Shown here: positions 53,518 to 62,241 of the stretch, piece after piece | Layout of the letters: each line of letters begins with the position of its first letter | How positions within the stretch are numbered: position 1 is the stretch's first letter | Notes under the pieces: generated by a model | Told to the model about the DNA's origin: nothing | The model's input: only the letters and a program-made list of their open reading frames with translations | Databases searched by the model: none | Program-made: the position numbers and the translations under genes | From: SABI01 sp963678555 | GTDB taxonomy: Bacteria; Spirochaetota; Spirochaetia; Sphaerochaetales; Sphaerochaetaceae | DNA length: 64,000 nucleotides | Direction: 5' to 3' | Assembly: GCA_963678555.2 (NCBI GenBank) | Contig: OY782871.2 | Coordinates: 62,001 to 126,000, forward strand

Positions 53518-54426
53518 TCACGACCGTTCTTCTCTGGCTGATTCCTGTTGTGAAGATCGCCCGAGTGCGCGATGCGTCACTTCCATCGTGTGTTCTATGG
53601 CTTCGATCGAAGCATCGAGGTTCTTCGAGACCATCAGAGAGTAGATGATGTCAATGACAGCAAGCTGGTTGACTCGCGAGGTGCTTGCTCCCTGACGGTA
53701 GATGCGCTCTGAAGCGGGAACCACCAGAGAAATATCAGCCAGCTGTCTTAAGGAATTGCCGCTGTCCATCGTCAGTGAGATGATCGGAATCTGTTTTTTT
53801 CTGATCTGTTTTGCCACTTCCACCATTGCATCATTCTCTCCCGAGTAGGAGATGATGAAAGCACAGTCATGGTTCTGAATGGTTGAGGCAGCGGTTAGCT
53901 GCAGATCAGTATCATGGGTAAAGAACACCGGCAGACCGAGACGGACGAGTTTCTGCATGAAATCAAAGGCCACGACACCTGAGGCGCCCACGCCGAACAG
54001 TATGATATGCCGAGCCGTTAGGAGCCTGTTGACAGCCTGATCGAGAACTGTACTGTCCAGTGATCTCTCCAGTGCGACGAACGAGCGTTGAAACCGTTCG
54101 ATGATGGAATGAATGACGGTTGAAGGAGAAGTCTCCGACTCGAGCTCGAAATCGGGTATGTACTGCTCCTCATAGTTCTCAAAGACATCACGGGCCAGTC
54201 TGATCTTGAAATTGCTGAAGCTAGAGAATTCAAGGTGTTTGCAGAATCTGATGACGGCAGCCTGGCTGGCCCCGCTCTGTTTTGAAAGTTCCCGGACATT
54301 GAAGTGGAGAGTCTTCTTCGGTTCCGCCAGAACATAGGCTGCCACTTTTCTTTCAGAATCACTGAGAACGTCCCATCGTGCATTGATCTCAAATACCGCA
54401 CCCTGAATATCATTCCGGTTTCCCAT
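53518..54426 (-). CDS. murR: RpiR/MurR-family regulator
   Basis: 302 residues from the ATG at 54426 (GGGGGG upstream). N-terminal HTH of the RpiR type: LSDSERKVAAYVLAEPKKTL, FNVRELSKQSGASQAAVIRFCKHLEF. C-terminal SIS sugar-phosphate domain from about 120: RHIILFGVGASGVVAFDFMQKL, CAFIISYSGENDAMVEVAKQI, SRVNQLAVIDIIYSLM. Immediately upstream of murQ on the same strand, it most likely senses MurNAc-6-phosphate and controls murQ and the divergent anmK operon. Its 3' end is the source of the two fragments at 48643 and 50441. Confidence 0.9.
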   Translation of the reverse strand: MGNRNDIQGAVFEINARWDVLSDSERKVAAYVLAEPKKTLHFNVRELSKQSGASQAAVIRFCKHLEFSSFSNFKIRLARDVFENYEEQYIPDFELESETSPSTVIHSIIERFQRSFVALERSLDSTVLDQAVNRLLTARHIILFGVGASGVVAFDFMQKLVRLGLPVFFTHDTDLQLTAASTIQNHDCAFIISYSGENDAMVEVAKQIRKKQIPIISLTMDSGNSLRQLADISLVVPASERIYRQGASTSRVNQLAVIDIIYSLMVSKNLDASIEAIEHTMEVTHRALGRSSQQESAREERS

Positions 54427-54448
54427 GCAACCCCCCTTTAGGTATAGC

Positions 54449-55384
54449 TTAATGGGAACGTCTTGTGTGATACAAGCGCAGAATATCTGAAATCGGGCCA
54501 TTACTCTCATTGTGGAGGAGGTTAGCTTCCTCAACCCCTATCCCGAGCAGGATCATGAGGATTGCGATTTTCGGTTTTTTCCCTGAAGCTTCGAAGGCCT
54601 TCTCTGCCTCCTCATCAGTACAGTCGGTTGCCTGCCTGATGAGACGTTTTGACCGTTCAATCAGTTTCCTGTTCACCGGTGTGAGATCGACCATGAGATT
54701 CCGATAGACCTTCCCGATACGTATCATACTTGCTGTAGTAAGCATATTGAGTACGAGTTTTTGAGCTGTTCCCGCCTTCATCCGGGTTGATCCTGTGATC
54801 ACCTCAGGTCCTACGTCGAGAAATATGGCGTGCTTTGCAGAGGCGAATGTTCTGGAATCTCTGTTGCAGCTTATAGCACCGACCACTGCGCCCAGGTTCC
54901 GGGCATATTCCATCGCTCCGATGACGTAGGGTGCCTGCCCGCTTGCCGTAATTCCGACGAGTACATCCTTCTTCTGGAAATCTATTGCCTTCAGTTCATC
55001 AATGCCGTCCTCATATTCGTCCTCGGCATTCTCTATAGATCGTACCAGAGCCTCTCTGCCTCCAGCTATTATCCCCTGGACCATTGACCGGTCCACACCA
55101 AACGTCGGAGGGCACTCAGAGGCATCGAGCACACCAAGCCTCCCCGAAGTGCCGGCTCCGATATAGATCAGTCTTCCCCCTTCCCGGAAGGCGCGGACAA
55201 TGTCAGTGACAAGCCCTTCGATGACATGCAGCTGTTTTTCAACGGCATAGGGAACAGTCTTGTCCTCGTTGTTAATGACCCTGAGCATATGGGCGATCGA
55301 GAGTTCGTCGATATTGGAGGAGTTTGCATTGCGCTGCTCGGTAGTAAGTGAGTCGAGTAGCTCCTGATTCATCTGTTCATCCAT
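54449..55384 (-). CDS. murQ: N-acetylmuramic acid 6-phosphate etherase
   Basis: 311 residues from the ATG at 55384 (AGGGAGA upstream). The enzyme splits MurNAc-6-phosphate into GlcNAc-6-phosphate and D-lactate in the cytoplasm. Visible SIS-domain marks: LIYIGAGTSGRLGVLDASECPPTFGV with the catalytic Glu near residue 86, GITASGQAPYVIGAMEYA, GPEVITGSTRMKAGTAQKLVLNMLTT and the C-terminal AEKAFEASGKKPKIAILMIL. It receives product from AnmK and hands GlcNAc-6-phosphate to a NagA such as that at 35750. Confidence 0.95.
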   Translation of the reverse strand: MDEQMNQELLDSLTTEQRNANSSNIDELSIAHMLRVINNEDKTVPYAVEKQLHVIEGLVTDIVRAFREGGRLIYIGAGTSGRLGVLDASECPPTFGVDRSMVQGIIAGGREALVRSIENAEDEYEDGIDELKAIDFQKKDVLVGITASGQAPYVIGAMEYARNLGAVVGAISCNRDSRTFASAKHAIFLDVGPEVITGSTRMKAGTAQKLVLNMLTTASMIRIGKVYRNLMVDLTPVNRKLIERSKRLIRQATDCTDEEAEKAFEASGKKPKIAILMILLGIGVEEANLLHNESNGPISDILRLYHTRRSH

Positions 55385-55416
55385 GCTGCGTCGTCTCCCT
55401 CTGTACACAGTTCGTA

Positions 55417-55433
55417 GTGAAATAATATTTCAC
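55417..55433. promoter_or_regulatory. Palindromic operator 1 (murQ side)
   Basis: GTGAAATA-A-TATTTCAC, a perfect 17-base palindrome 33 bases upstream of the murQ start. The TGAAA/TTTCA form is usual for RpiR-family sites, so MurR is the likely ligand. Confidence 0.7.
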
Positions 55434-55441
55434 TTGTGTTC

Positions 55442-55470
55442 ACTGTACCATTGCACATATGCAAAGTAAA
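55442..55470 (-). promoter_or_regulatory. Candidate murQ promoter
   Basis: On the minus strand TTTACT (55465-55470) and TACAGT (55442-55447) are 17 bases apart, with operator 1 just downstream. Weak match at -35. Confidence 0.35.
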
Positions 55471-55491
55471 GAAATAAAATTTTAAAATAAT

Positions 55492-55520
55492 TTGCGTTCT
55501 GAAATAATATGTCATATACT
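55492..55520 (+). promoter_or_regulatory. Candidate anmK promoter with operator 2 in its spacer
   Basis: TTGCGT (55492-55497) and TATACT (55515-55520) are 17 bases apart. TGAAATAATATGTCA at 55500-55514, one base different from the core of operator 1, fills the spacer, so a bound repressor would exclude RNA polymerase. Confidence 0.6.
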
Positions 55521-55540
55521 ACCATGCATGAGGAGTCGCC

Positions 55541-56770
55541 ATGGAAAAGGAAGATATGATTCATGCCTATCGTACGAATACGATTCATCGTCTCATCGGA
55601 GTCATGTCAGGCACATCCCTTGATGGGGTGGATGCTGTTCTCATCTCCGTGACAACGGATGATACGGGAGCACTGGTGGATGTGAAACGTGAAGATCAGG
55701 TTTCTCTTACCTACAGTCCTGAAGCCAGAGAACGTGTTTCCCGTCTCTGTATACCGGGAGCTGCTACACTTGAGGATCTTACCTATGCACACTACGGACT
55801 TGCCGTGTGGAATGCGGAGGCGGTGAATTCTCTCATATCACAGGCCGGGCTCGAACGAACTGATATCGATGCGGTGTGCATGCATGGTCAGACGGTTTGG
55901 CACTCTCCGGTACCGAAACCTTTTCCGGGACCGAGAGGGTCCGTCGATGTAACAGGAACGCTTCAGATCGGAAACGCTCAGGTTGTAGCAAGTCAGACAG
56001 GGCTTCCGGTACTCTCTGATTTCCGCTCTGCCGACATGGCGGAGGGTGGGCAGGGAGCACCTCTTGCACCCTACATTGATTACCTTCTTTTTGGAGAGAA
56101 GGGCAGGGGCATTGCGGTACAGAATATCGGTGGAATCGGGAATGTGACGGTTCTCCCCCTTGGCGGAACACAGGATGATGTGTTCGCCTTTGATACAGGT
56201 CCGGGCAATATGATCATGGACGCACTTGTCTCTCTGCACACTTCTGGTGCCCTGCAGTTCGATGAAGGCGGCTTACTCGCCGCATCCGGAACTGTCTCTG
56301 ATACACTGCTCTCGTACCTGATGGAAGACCCCTATATGTCTTTGAAGCCACCGAAGAGTACCGGCCGAGAGGTCTACGGTATGGATTTCAGTCGTTCTCT
56401 ACAGGATAGGGCAGTGTCTATGGGACTCTCCTTCGAGGACCTTCTTGCCACCGCTACCGCATTCACAGCCCTGTCAATTGCTCAATCGTACAGGGATTTC
56501 GTCCTTCCGGTCACCCGAATCGACAAGGTAGTGATCAGCGGGGGAGGCGCACGGAACGTGACCCTGCTGCGTATGCTTGAAGGGTATCTGGGACCCGAAA
56601 TAGAGGTTACAACCTCTGCAAGCTACAATATCCCCGATCAGGCGCGAGAGGCGATGGCTTTTGCTCTTATGGGGCATGAGTCACTGATGGGAAGGCCTGC
56701 GAACCTTCCTTCCGTGACAGGAGCGAGAAAGCCTGTTGTGCTGGGGACGATAACCATGCAACACATCTGA
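55541..56770 (+). CDS. anmK: Anhydro-N-acetylmuramic acid kinase
   Basis: 409 residues; AGGAG five bases before the ATG. The enzyme opens the 1,6-anhydro ring of anhydroMurNAc and phosphorylates it to MurNAc-6-phosphate with ATP. Marks: IGVMSGTSLDGVDAVLI near residue 19, DAVCMHGQTVWHSP with the conserved Asp/His, VLSDFRSADMAEGGQGAPLAPYIDYLLF, NIGGIGNVTVL, FDTGPGNMIMDAL and ISGGGARNVTLL. It is divergent from murQ and leads the peptide-importer run. Confidence 0.95.
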   Translation: MEKEDMIHAYRTNTIHRLIGVMSGTSLDGVDAVLISVTTDDTGALVDVKREDQVSLTYSPEARERVSRLCIPGAATLEDLTYAHYGLAVWNAEAVNSLISQAGLERTDIDAVCMHGQTVWHSPVPKPFPGPRGSVDVTGTLQIGNAQVVASQTGLPVLSDFRSADMAEGGQGAPLAPYIDYLLFGEKGRGIAVQNIGGIGNVTVLPLGGTQDDVFAFDTGPGNMIMDALVSLHTSGALQFDEGGLLAASGTVSDTLLSYLMEDPYMSLKPPKSTGREVYGMDFSRSLQDRAVSMGLSFEDLLATATAFTALSIAQSYRDFVLPVTRIDKVVISGGGARNVTLLRMLEGYLGPEIEVTTSASYNIPDQAREAMAFALMGHESLMGRPANLPSVTGARKPVVLGTITMQHI

Positions 56771-56779
56771 TGTAGATCA

Positions 56780-56791
56780 GAAAATATTTTC
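56780..56791. promoter_or_regulatory. Short palindrome before the peptide-binding gene
   Basis: GAAAATATTTTC, a perfect 12-base palindrome in the 34-base gap between anmK and the binding-protein gene. It resembles the GAAA/TTTC arms of the murQ-anmK operators but with different spacing; it may be a weak regulator site or chance. Confidence 0.3.
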
Positions 56792-56804
56792 AGAGGAGTA
56801 TTAC

Positions 56805-58355
56805 ATGAAAAAAAGAAGTCTGTTTGTTATGTTCACAGCTGTTTTGATTCTTTTTTCAATTGCCACTGTGTTTGCTGCCGGTACCGAGGAAAAACCTCAG
56901 GTTGCTCCGCAGAAATCTGACACATTGACAATAGGGGTAAGTCAGGAGGCTGTGGGTCTGGATCCCCACATCGTCACCGCCTTTTCGTCCATGAGACGTA
57001 TCGACCTGTTGTACAGCAGACTGGTACGGCTGGATGAGAACATGAAAGTCGTCCCCGACCTCGCCGAATCCTGGGAGATTCCGAACAACGTCACCTACAT
57101 CTTCCACCTCAGAGAGGGTGTGAAATTCCACAACGGCCGTGAGGTCGTCGCAGATGATGTCAAATATTCACTGGAAAGGGTTCTGGATCCTTCCACTGCA
57201 TCGCCCGGGCGCTCGTACATCTCATCTATCAAGGATATCGAGGTGGTGGACACCTATACGGTCAAGATCACCCTGGAAGCCCCTCTCGCATCACTTCTTG
57301 ATGCTCTGACCTCGAACAATATTTCGATTGTTCCGAAGGAGGCCGTCGAGGAGTACGGCAACCTGCAGCGGGTCGCCGTCGGTACAGGTCCCTACATGCT
57401 GAAGGAATGGGTAGCAGACAACTCGATGACTCTGGTGAAGAATCCCGAGTACTTCGTCGAGGGAATGCCTGCCACTGACTCCATCGTCTTCAAGGTGATC
57501 CCCGAAGAGGCTTCCCTCTATGCAGGTGTCCGTTCCGGAAACCTTGACATGGCGACTATTAACGACGGAGCAACAATCCGACAGGCAAAGACCGACAAGA
57601 ATGTTGTTGTCATGAGCAAGCCCGGAATGAATGTCAGGGTGTTCAGTTTCAACAACAAGAAGCCTCCCTTCGATGATGTCCGTGTCCGTCAGGCGGTAGC
57701 ACTTGCGCTCGACCGGACAGAGATCCTCTCCATGGCTGAGTATGGTATGGGAGCAGCAACAGGGCCGCTGCCGATCTCCGCTTCCTACTGGGCGATAGCT
57801 CCGGACAAACTGCCCCTCGGCAGACCGGATTACGACCGTGCGAAACAGCTTCTTGCTGATGCAGGATACCCCGAAGGATTCTCTTTCGATATCGTCTGTT
57901 CTTCCACGTATGAAGGTGGACTCGATGTCGCGCAGGTCGTTCAGAGTCAGCTGAAGAATATCGGTGTGACAGCTGATCTGGATGTGATCGAATGGGGGAA
58001 TTATATCGACCGCTGGGTGAAGAGAGATTTCTCCGCCATGGTGGAACTTCGCGGTGGAAGTGCTGAGCCTGACAGGTTCCTGTATCGATCTCTGCACAGC
58101 ACCGGAGGTGTTAATAACTTCCAGTTTGCAGATGCCGAGGTAGATGCTCTGCTCGAACAGGGGCGCGCACAGACCGATCCTGCTGAAAGAAAGGCAACCT
58201 ATGATGAGGTCCAGAAGCAGCTCAGTGAGAAGGCTCCCCTGGTGTTCCTCTATTCTCCCAACGAAAACCAGGTGCTGAGTCCCTCTGTCGAAGGATTTAA
58301 ACTGGTTGGAAACGGAAGTCTCTATTACCTTTCACAGGCACAGGTGATACGATAA
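56805..58355 (+). CDS. Oligopeptide-type ABC importer, substrate-binding protein
   Basis: 516 residues, family 5 binding protein (DppA/OppA). Signal segment MKKRSLFVMFTAVLILFSIATVFAAGTEE. Marks: LTIGVSQEAVGLDPHIV, YTFHLREGVKFHNG-like YIFHLREGVKFHNGREV near residue 105, DVKYSLERVLDP, GTGPYMLKEW and QAVALALDRTEIL. Family 5 proteins bind peptides, nickel complexes or murein peptides (MppA). Between anmK and a dipeptide epimerase, murein peptide or anhydro-muropeptide is the likely ligand. Confidence 0.9.
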   Translation: MKKRSLFVMFTAVLILFSIATVFAAGTEEKPQVAPQKSDTLTIGVSQEAVGLDPHIVTAFSSMRRIDLLYSRLVRLDENMKVVPDLAESWEIPNNVTYIFHLREGVKFHNGREVVADDVKYSLERVLDPSTASPGRSYISSIKDIEVVDTYTVKITLEAPLASLLDALTSNNISIVPKEAVEEYGNLQRVAVGTGPYMLKEWVADNSMTLVKNPEYFVEGMPATDSIVFKVIPEEASLYAGVRSGNLDMATINDGATIRQAKTDKNVVVMSKPGMNVRVFSFNNKKPPFDDVRVRQAVALALDRTEILSMAEYGMGAATGPLPISASYWAIAPDKLPLGRPDYDRAKQLLADAGYPEGFSFDIVCSSTYEGGLDVAQVVQSQLKNIGVTADLDVIEWGNYIDRWVKRDFSAMVELRGGSAEPDRFLYRSLHSTGGVNNFQFADAEVDALLEQGRAQTDPAERKATYDEVQKQLSEKAPLVFLYSPNENQVLSPSVEGFKLVGNGSLYYLSQAQVIR

Positions 58356-58373
58356 CACATTACATGATTCCCG

Positions 58374-58396
58374 GCTCCCCCTGCAGAGGGGGGAGC
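58374..58396 (+). promoter_or_regulatory. GC-rich hairpin between peptide-binding and permease genes
   Basis: GCTCCCCC and GGGGGAGC, eight perfect pairs, close a seven-base loop 18 bases past the binding-protein stop; TGTTCCC follows. It should limit or separate expression of the permease genes. Confidence 0.65.
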
Positions 58397-58415
58397 TGTT
58401 CCCTGAGGTGCGTAC

Positions 58416-59378
58416 GTGGGTAAATATATCATTCATCGTCTATTGTCGCTTTTGCCGGTCCTTATCGGTGTTTCTCTCATTGTGTTCTTCCTTGTCCGGA
58501 TGATTCCCGGCTCGGCTTTGCAGATGTATATGGGAACGCAGGTTGAGGCGACAGAGGAGCAGATGGAGGAATTGAAACGCCTGTTCGGTGAGGATAAACC
58601 GATACCGGTTCTCTACGCAGAGTGGGTGGCAGATCTTGTCCGCGGTGATTTCGGATACTCTCTGAGAACCGGACGTCCGGTCCTCCCTGACATCATGAAC
58701 AGGCTGCCCATCAGCCTCGAGCTGACCCTCTACTCCCTGGTACTGGCACTCCTTATAGGAATTCCCTTAGGGGTTCTCTCTTCTCTGAGGCAGAATACGT
58801 TCGGTGATTTCTTCAACCGCGTGATCGGCCTTATCGGACTTTCGATGCCCCAGTTCTGGCTTGCGGCCCTCATGGTCATCGCCTTTTCACACACTCAGGG
58901 TTGGATTCCCATGGGTAATTATGTGAGCTTCGTGGAGAATCCCCTTGCAAACCTGAAGATGTTCTTCCTCCCCTCCCTCGCGATCGGCTTCGGTTTCGCC
59001 GCAGTCGTCATGCGGTATACCCGCAACAGTATGCTTGAAGTCATGCAGATGGATTATGTTCGTACTGCAAAGGCGAAAGGTCTGCGGCACAGAAATGTCA
59101 TCCTTGTCCATGCACTCAAGAATGCTATTCTGCCTGTCATAACGGTGACTGGTTTCAATGCGGGATATCTGCTCGGCGGGTCGATCGTCATCGAGGAAGT
59201 GTTCGCTCTTCCCGGGATGGGGAGACTTGCCCTGTACGCAATCCAGCAACGCGATTATCCGATCATACAGGCGATAGTGCTGGTCATAGCGACCCTCTTC
59301 GTTGTAGTGAATCTTATCACGGATCTGGTATATGCGGTGGCAGACCCGAGAATCAGACTGGTTGAGGAGCACAGGTGA
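58416..59378 (+). CDS. Oligopeptide-type ABC importer, permease (DppB-like)
   Basis: 320 residues; GTG start with GAGGTG upstream. N-terminal helix IIHRLLSLLPVLIGVSLIVFFLVRMIPG, about six helices, and the coupling loop YVRTAKAKGLRHRNVILVHALKNAILPV near residue 210, then GGSIVIEEVFALPGMGRL. It forms the channel with the DppC-like partner five bases downstream. Confidence 0.92.
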   Translation: MGKYIIHRLLSLLPVLIGVSLIVFFLVRMIPGSALQMYMGTQVEATEEQMEELKRLFGEDKPIPVLYAEWVADLVRGDFGYSLRTGRPVLPDIMNRLPISLELTLYSLVLALLIGIPLGVLSSLRQNTFGDFFNRVIGLIGLSMPQFWLAALMVIAFSHTQGWIPMGNYVSFVENPLANLKMFFLPSLAIGFGFAAVVMRYTRNSMLEVMQMDYVRTAKAKGLRHRNVILVHALKNAILPVITVTGFNAGYLLGGSIVIEEVFALPGMGRLALYAIQQRDYPIIQAIVLVIATLFVVVNLITDLVYAVADPRIRLVEEHR

Positions 59379-59382
59379 TAGT

Positions 59383-60219
59383 ATGAAAACTCCACGATTA
59401 CTGAAAAACGGTATTGCCGTTGCCGGTCTTGTCCTGATACTTCTGTATGTCCTTATGAGCATCGTCTCCTTCTTCTGGCTTCCCTTTGACCCGGTTGCGA
59501 TGGACTCGACGATGGTGCTCCAGAGTCCTTCGCTCAGCAATGGACATCTGTTCGGAACAGACGAGTTCGGACGGGATATCCTTTCCCGGATCATGAAGGG
59601 GAGCAGTGTCTCCTTCATCATCAGTGTCAGTGCGACTGCGCTGGGGGGGCTGTTCGGCATTTTCATGGGTGTCTGGGCCGGATACCTAGGGGGGAAAGCC
59701 GACAATGTGATCATGCGTTTCGCTGATATCCTTTTCTCCTTTCCCTCCCTCCTGCTTGCGATTTTTATCATGGCGGTTCTGGGTGAGCATACCTACAATG
59801 TGGTTCTCGCTATCGGTATCGTGTACATTCCCCAGTTTGCCCGGATCAGCAGAGGCTCCATCATCGCACTGAAATCAAACGAGTTCATCCGGGCGGCACG
59901 GTCAAACGGAGCGAGTCGTTCCCACATCCTGTCCAGGCATCTGCTTCCCAATATCACGGCACCCCTTATCGTCCAGATATCTCTCTCCCTCTCAACAGCG
60001 ATTCTCCTTGAATCTGCTCTCAGCTTTCTCGGGCTCGGTGTACAGCCTCCCGACCCCTCCTGGGGAAACATGCTGAGCAGCGCACGCAAGGTGATGATGT
60101 TCGCTCCATGGACTGCCGTGTATCCCGGTCTCGCCATTGTTCTTCTGGTGCTGGGGTTCAACCTGCTCGGTGACGGTTTGAGAGATATCCTCGATCCGCG
60201 GCTGCGGAATGTCAGGTGA
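59383..60219 (+). CDS. Oligopeptide-type ABC importer, permease (DppC-like)
   Basis: 278 residues from the ATG at 59383 (AGGTGATAGT just before); the open frame upstream overlaps dppB. Six helices, the DppC mark LFGTDEFGRDILSRIMKGSSVSF near residue 53, coupling loop EFIRAARSNGASRSHILSRHLLPN near 165, and LGLGVQPPDPSWGNML near 225. Confidence 0.92.
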   Translation: MKTPRLLKNGIAVAGLVLILLYVLMSIVSFFWLPFDPVAMDSTMVLQSPSLSNGHLFGTDEFGRDILSRIMKGSSVSFIISVSATALGGLFGIFMGVWAGYLGGKADNVIMRFADILFSFPSLLLAIFIMAVLGEHTYNVVLAIGIVYIPQFARISRGSIIALKSNEFIRAARSNGASRSHILSRHLLPNITAPLIVQISLSLSTAILLESALSFLGLGVQPPDPSWGNMLSSARKVMMFAPWTAVYPGLAIVLLVLGFNLLGDGLRDILDPRLRNVR

Positions 60220-60232
60220 GGGGAGGCAGGCA

Positions 60233-61234
60233 ATGAGAGAAACACCAGTACTGCGGGTCGAAGGTCTTGTGACCGAGTTCAAGAGTGAACGGGGCATCGT
60301 CAACGCGGTGAATGACGTCTCCTTCGAACTGCACCGGGGACAGACCCTGGGGATTGTGGGAGAATCGGGGTCTGGTAAATCGGTCACGAATCTGTCTGTT
60401 CTGAGACTGATAGAGTTTCCTCCGGGCAGGATCACTGCGGGGAGAGTGCTCTATCATGACAGGGATCTTCTCACCGTTGAGGAGTCCGAGATGCGGTCAA
60501 TCCGCGGTAAATATATCTCGATGATCTTTCAGGATCCGCTTACGTCCCTCAATCCCGTGATCAAGATCTGGAAACAGATTGCCGAAGCTCTGATGCTGCA
60601 TCAGAAGCTGACGAAGAAAGAGGCGAAACAGCAGGCTATAGAACTGTTGAACCGTATCGGGATACCGGATGCAGAGGTTCGCGGGGAGGGATACCCGCAC
60701 CAGTTCTCAGGCGGCATGAGACAGCGGGTGATGATCGCTATGGCCCTCTCGTGCAATCCCGAAATTCTCATTGCAGATGAGCCTACTACTGCCCTTGATG
60801 TCACCATTCAGGCCCAGATTCTCGATATCATCCGTTCTATGAGCAAAGAGCACCAGACATCTGTCATTATGATCACCCATGACCTGGGAGTCATTGCGGA
60901 AACGTGTGATGAGGTCTGTGTGATGTATGCGGGCCGGATCGTGGAACGCGCACAGGTCAATGCACTGTTCTCGGATCCGAAACACCCCTACACAGAGGGG
61001 CTTCTCCATTCCATCCCCCGTCTTGACCGTTCTGATGTCGACCGCCTCTATTCGATATCAGGGTCTCCTCCCGATCTGACTGACCTTCCCGCAGGATGCC
61101 CGTTCGAACAGAGGTGTACCAGAGCTTTGCCTGTGTGCAGGGAGAAACTGCCTCCCCAGACAGTTCTGACCGGCGATGCCGGTGAACAGAGAATGGTTGC
61201 CTGCTGGCTGCATGTGGAGGATGTCGATGGCTGA
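60233..61234 (+). CDS. Oligopeptide-type ABC importer, ATP-binding protein (DppD-like)
   Basis: 333 residues from the ATG at 60233 (GGGGAGG upstream). Walker A IVGESGSGKSVTNLSVLRLI, Q-loop IFQDPLTSLNPV, signature FSGGMRQRVMIAMAL, Walker B ILIADEPTTALDVTIQ, H-loop ITHDLGVIAE. The C-terminal Cys cluster GCPFEQRCTRALPVC, typical of DppD/OppD where it can hold an iron-sulfur cluster, is present. Overlaps the next gene by 8 bases. Confidence 0.93.
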   Translation: MRETPVLRVEGLVTEFKSERGIVNAVNDVSFELHRGQTLGIVGESGSGKSVTNLSVLRLIEFPPGRITAGRVLYHDRDLLTVEESEMRSIRGKYISMIFQDPLTSLNPVIKIWKQIAEALMLHQKLTKKEAKQQAIELLNRIGIPDAEVRGEGYPHQFSGGMRQRVMIAMALSCNPEILIADEPTTALDVTIQAQILDIIRSMSKEHQTSVIMITHDLGVIAETCDEVCVMYAGRIVERAQVNALFSDPKHPYTEGLLHSIPRLDRSDVDRLYSISGSPPDLTDLPAGCPFEQRCTRALPVCREKLPPQTVLTGDAGEQRMVACWLHVEDVDG

Positions 61235-62237
61235 GAAAGAACTACTGCTCGAGGTGAAGGATCTCAAGGTGCACTTTCCCGTCACGAAAGGGATTCTGGT
61301 CAAGAAGAAGATCGGAGCCGTCCGTGCGGTTGATGGAATACGTTTCTCGATCAAGACGGGTGAATCTCTCGGTCTCGTAGGAGAGTCAGGGTGCGGGAAG
61401 TCCACCTCCATCATGGCAATTGCACGTCTGGAACGGATCACTTCAGGGCAGGTGCTGTTTGAAGGAAAGGACCTTGCTCAGTTGAAGGAGGATGAGCTCA
61501 TCCGAGAGAGGATGAACTTTCAGATCATCTTCCAGGATCCCTATTCCTCTCTCGATCCCAGAATGCGTGCCCTGGATATCGTTGCCGAGCCCATGAGGAT
61601 CTATGTGAAGCGGGGTCTCCTCTCCCTCACTCCCGCAGAGATCGAGGAGAAGGCTCTGTACCTTCTCGAGCGCTGCGGACTCTCCTCTGCTTTTGCGAAA
61701 CGATATCCTCATGAGTTCTCCGGCGGTCAGAGACAGAGGATCGGCATTGCACGCGCCCTCTCTCTCGGTCCCCGCCTGATTCTTGCTGACGAGCCTGTGA
61801 GCGCCCTTGATGTGTCGATCCAGTCTCAGGTCCTCAATCTCCTGAAGGACCTGCAGAAGGAGTTCGGTCTCACGTTCCTGTTCATTGCTCATGATCTGGC
61901 CGTCGTGAAATACTTCTGCACCCGTGTAGCTGTCATGTACCTGGGAAACATCATGGAAATGGCACCCTCGGAAGACCTCTATGCGAAGCCTCTTCATCCG
62001 TACACACAGGCCCTTCTTTCGGCGGTGCCGATTCCCGATCCCGTACTCGGCAGAAACAGGAAACGACTTATCCTGAAAGGTGATGTTCCTTCTCCCTCTG
62101 CGGTGAGACCCGGATGCCCCTTTGCCGACCGGTGTGCCAAGGCGATGCCCCGCTGTATTGAAGAGAAACCTCAGCTGAGAGACGTTGAGAAGGATCACCA
62201 GGTGGCATGTTTTCTCTATGAGAAGACAGGGGTGTAG
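61227..62237 (+). CDS. Oligopeptide-type ABC importer, ATP-binding protein (DppF-like)
   Basis: 336 residues from the ATG at 61227 (GGAGG six bases upstream). Walker A LVGESGCGKSTSIMAIARLE, Q-loop IFQDPYSSLDPRM, signature FSGGQRQRIGIARAL, Walker B LILADEPVSALDVSIQ, H-loop IAHDLAVV. The C-terminal cluster GCPFADRCAKAMPRC matches its partner. It completes a five-part peptide importer. Confidence 0.93.
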   Translation: MAEKELLLEVKDLKVHFPVTKGILVKKKIGAVRAVDGIRFSIKTGESLGLVGESGCGKSTSIMAIARLERITSGQVLFEGKDLAQLKEDELIRERMNFQIIFQDPYSSLDPRMRALDIVAEPMRIYVKRGLLSLTPAEIEEKALYLLERCGLSSAFAKRYPHEFSGGQRQRIGIARALSLGPRLILADEPVSALDVSIQSQVLNLLKDLQKEFGLTFLFIAHDLAVVKYFCTRVAVMYLGNIMEMAPSEDLYAKPLHPYTQALLSAVPIPDPVLGRNRKRLILKGDVPSPSAVRPGCPFADRCAKAMPRCIEEKPQLRDVEKDHQVACFLYEKTGV

Positions 62238-62241
62238 CTCT

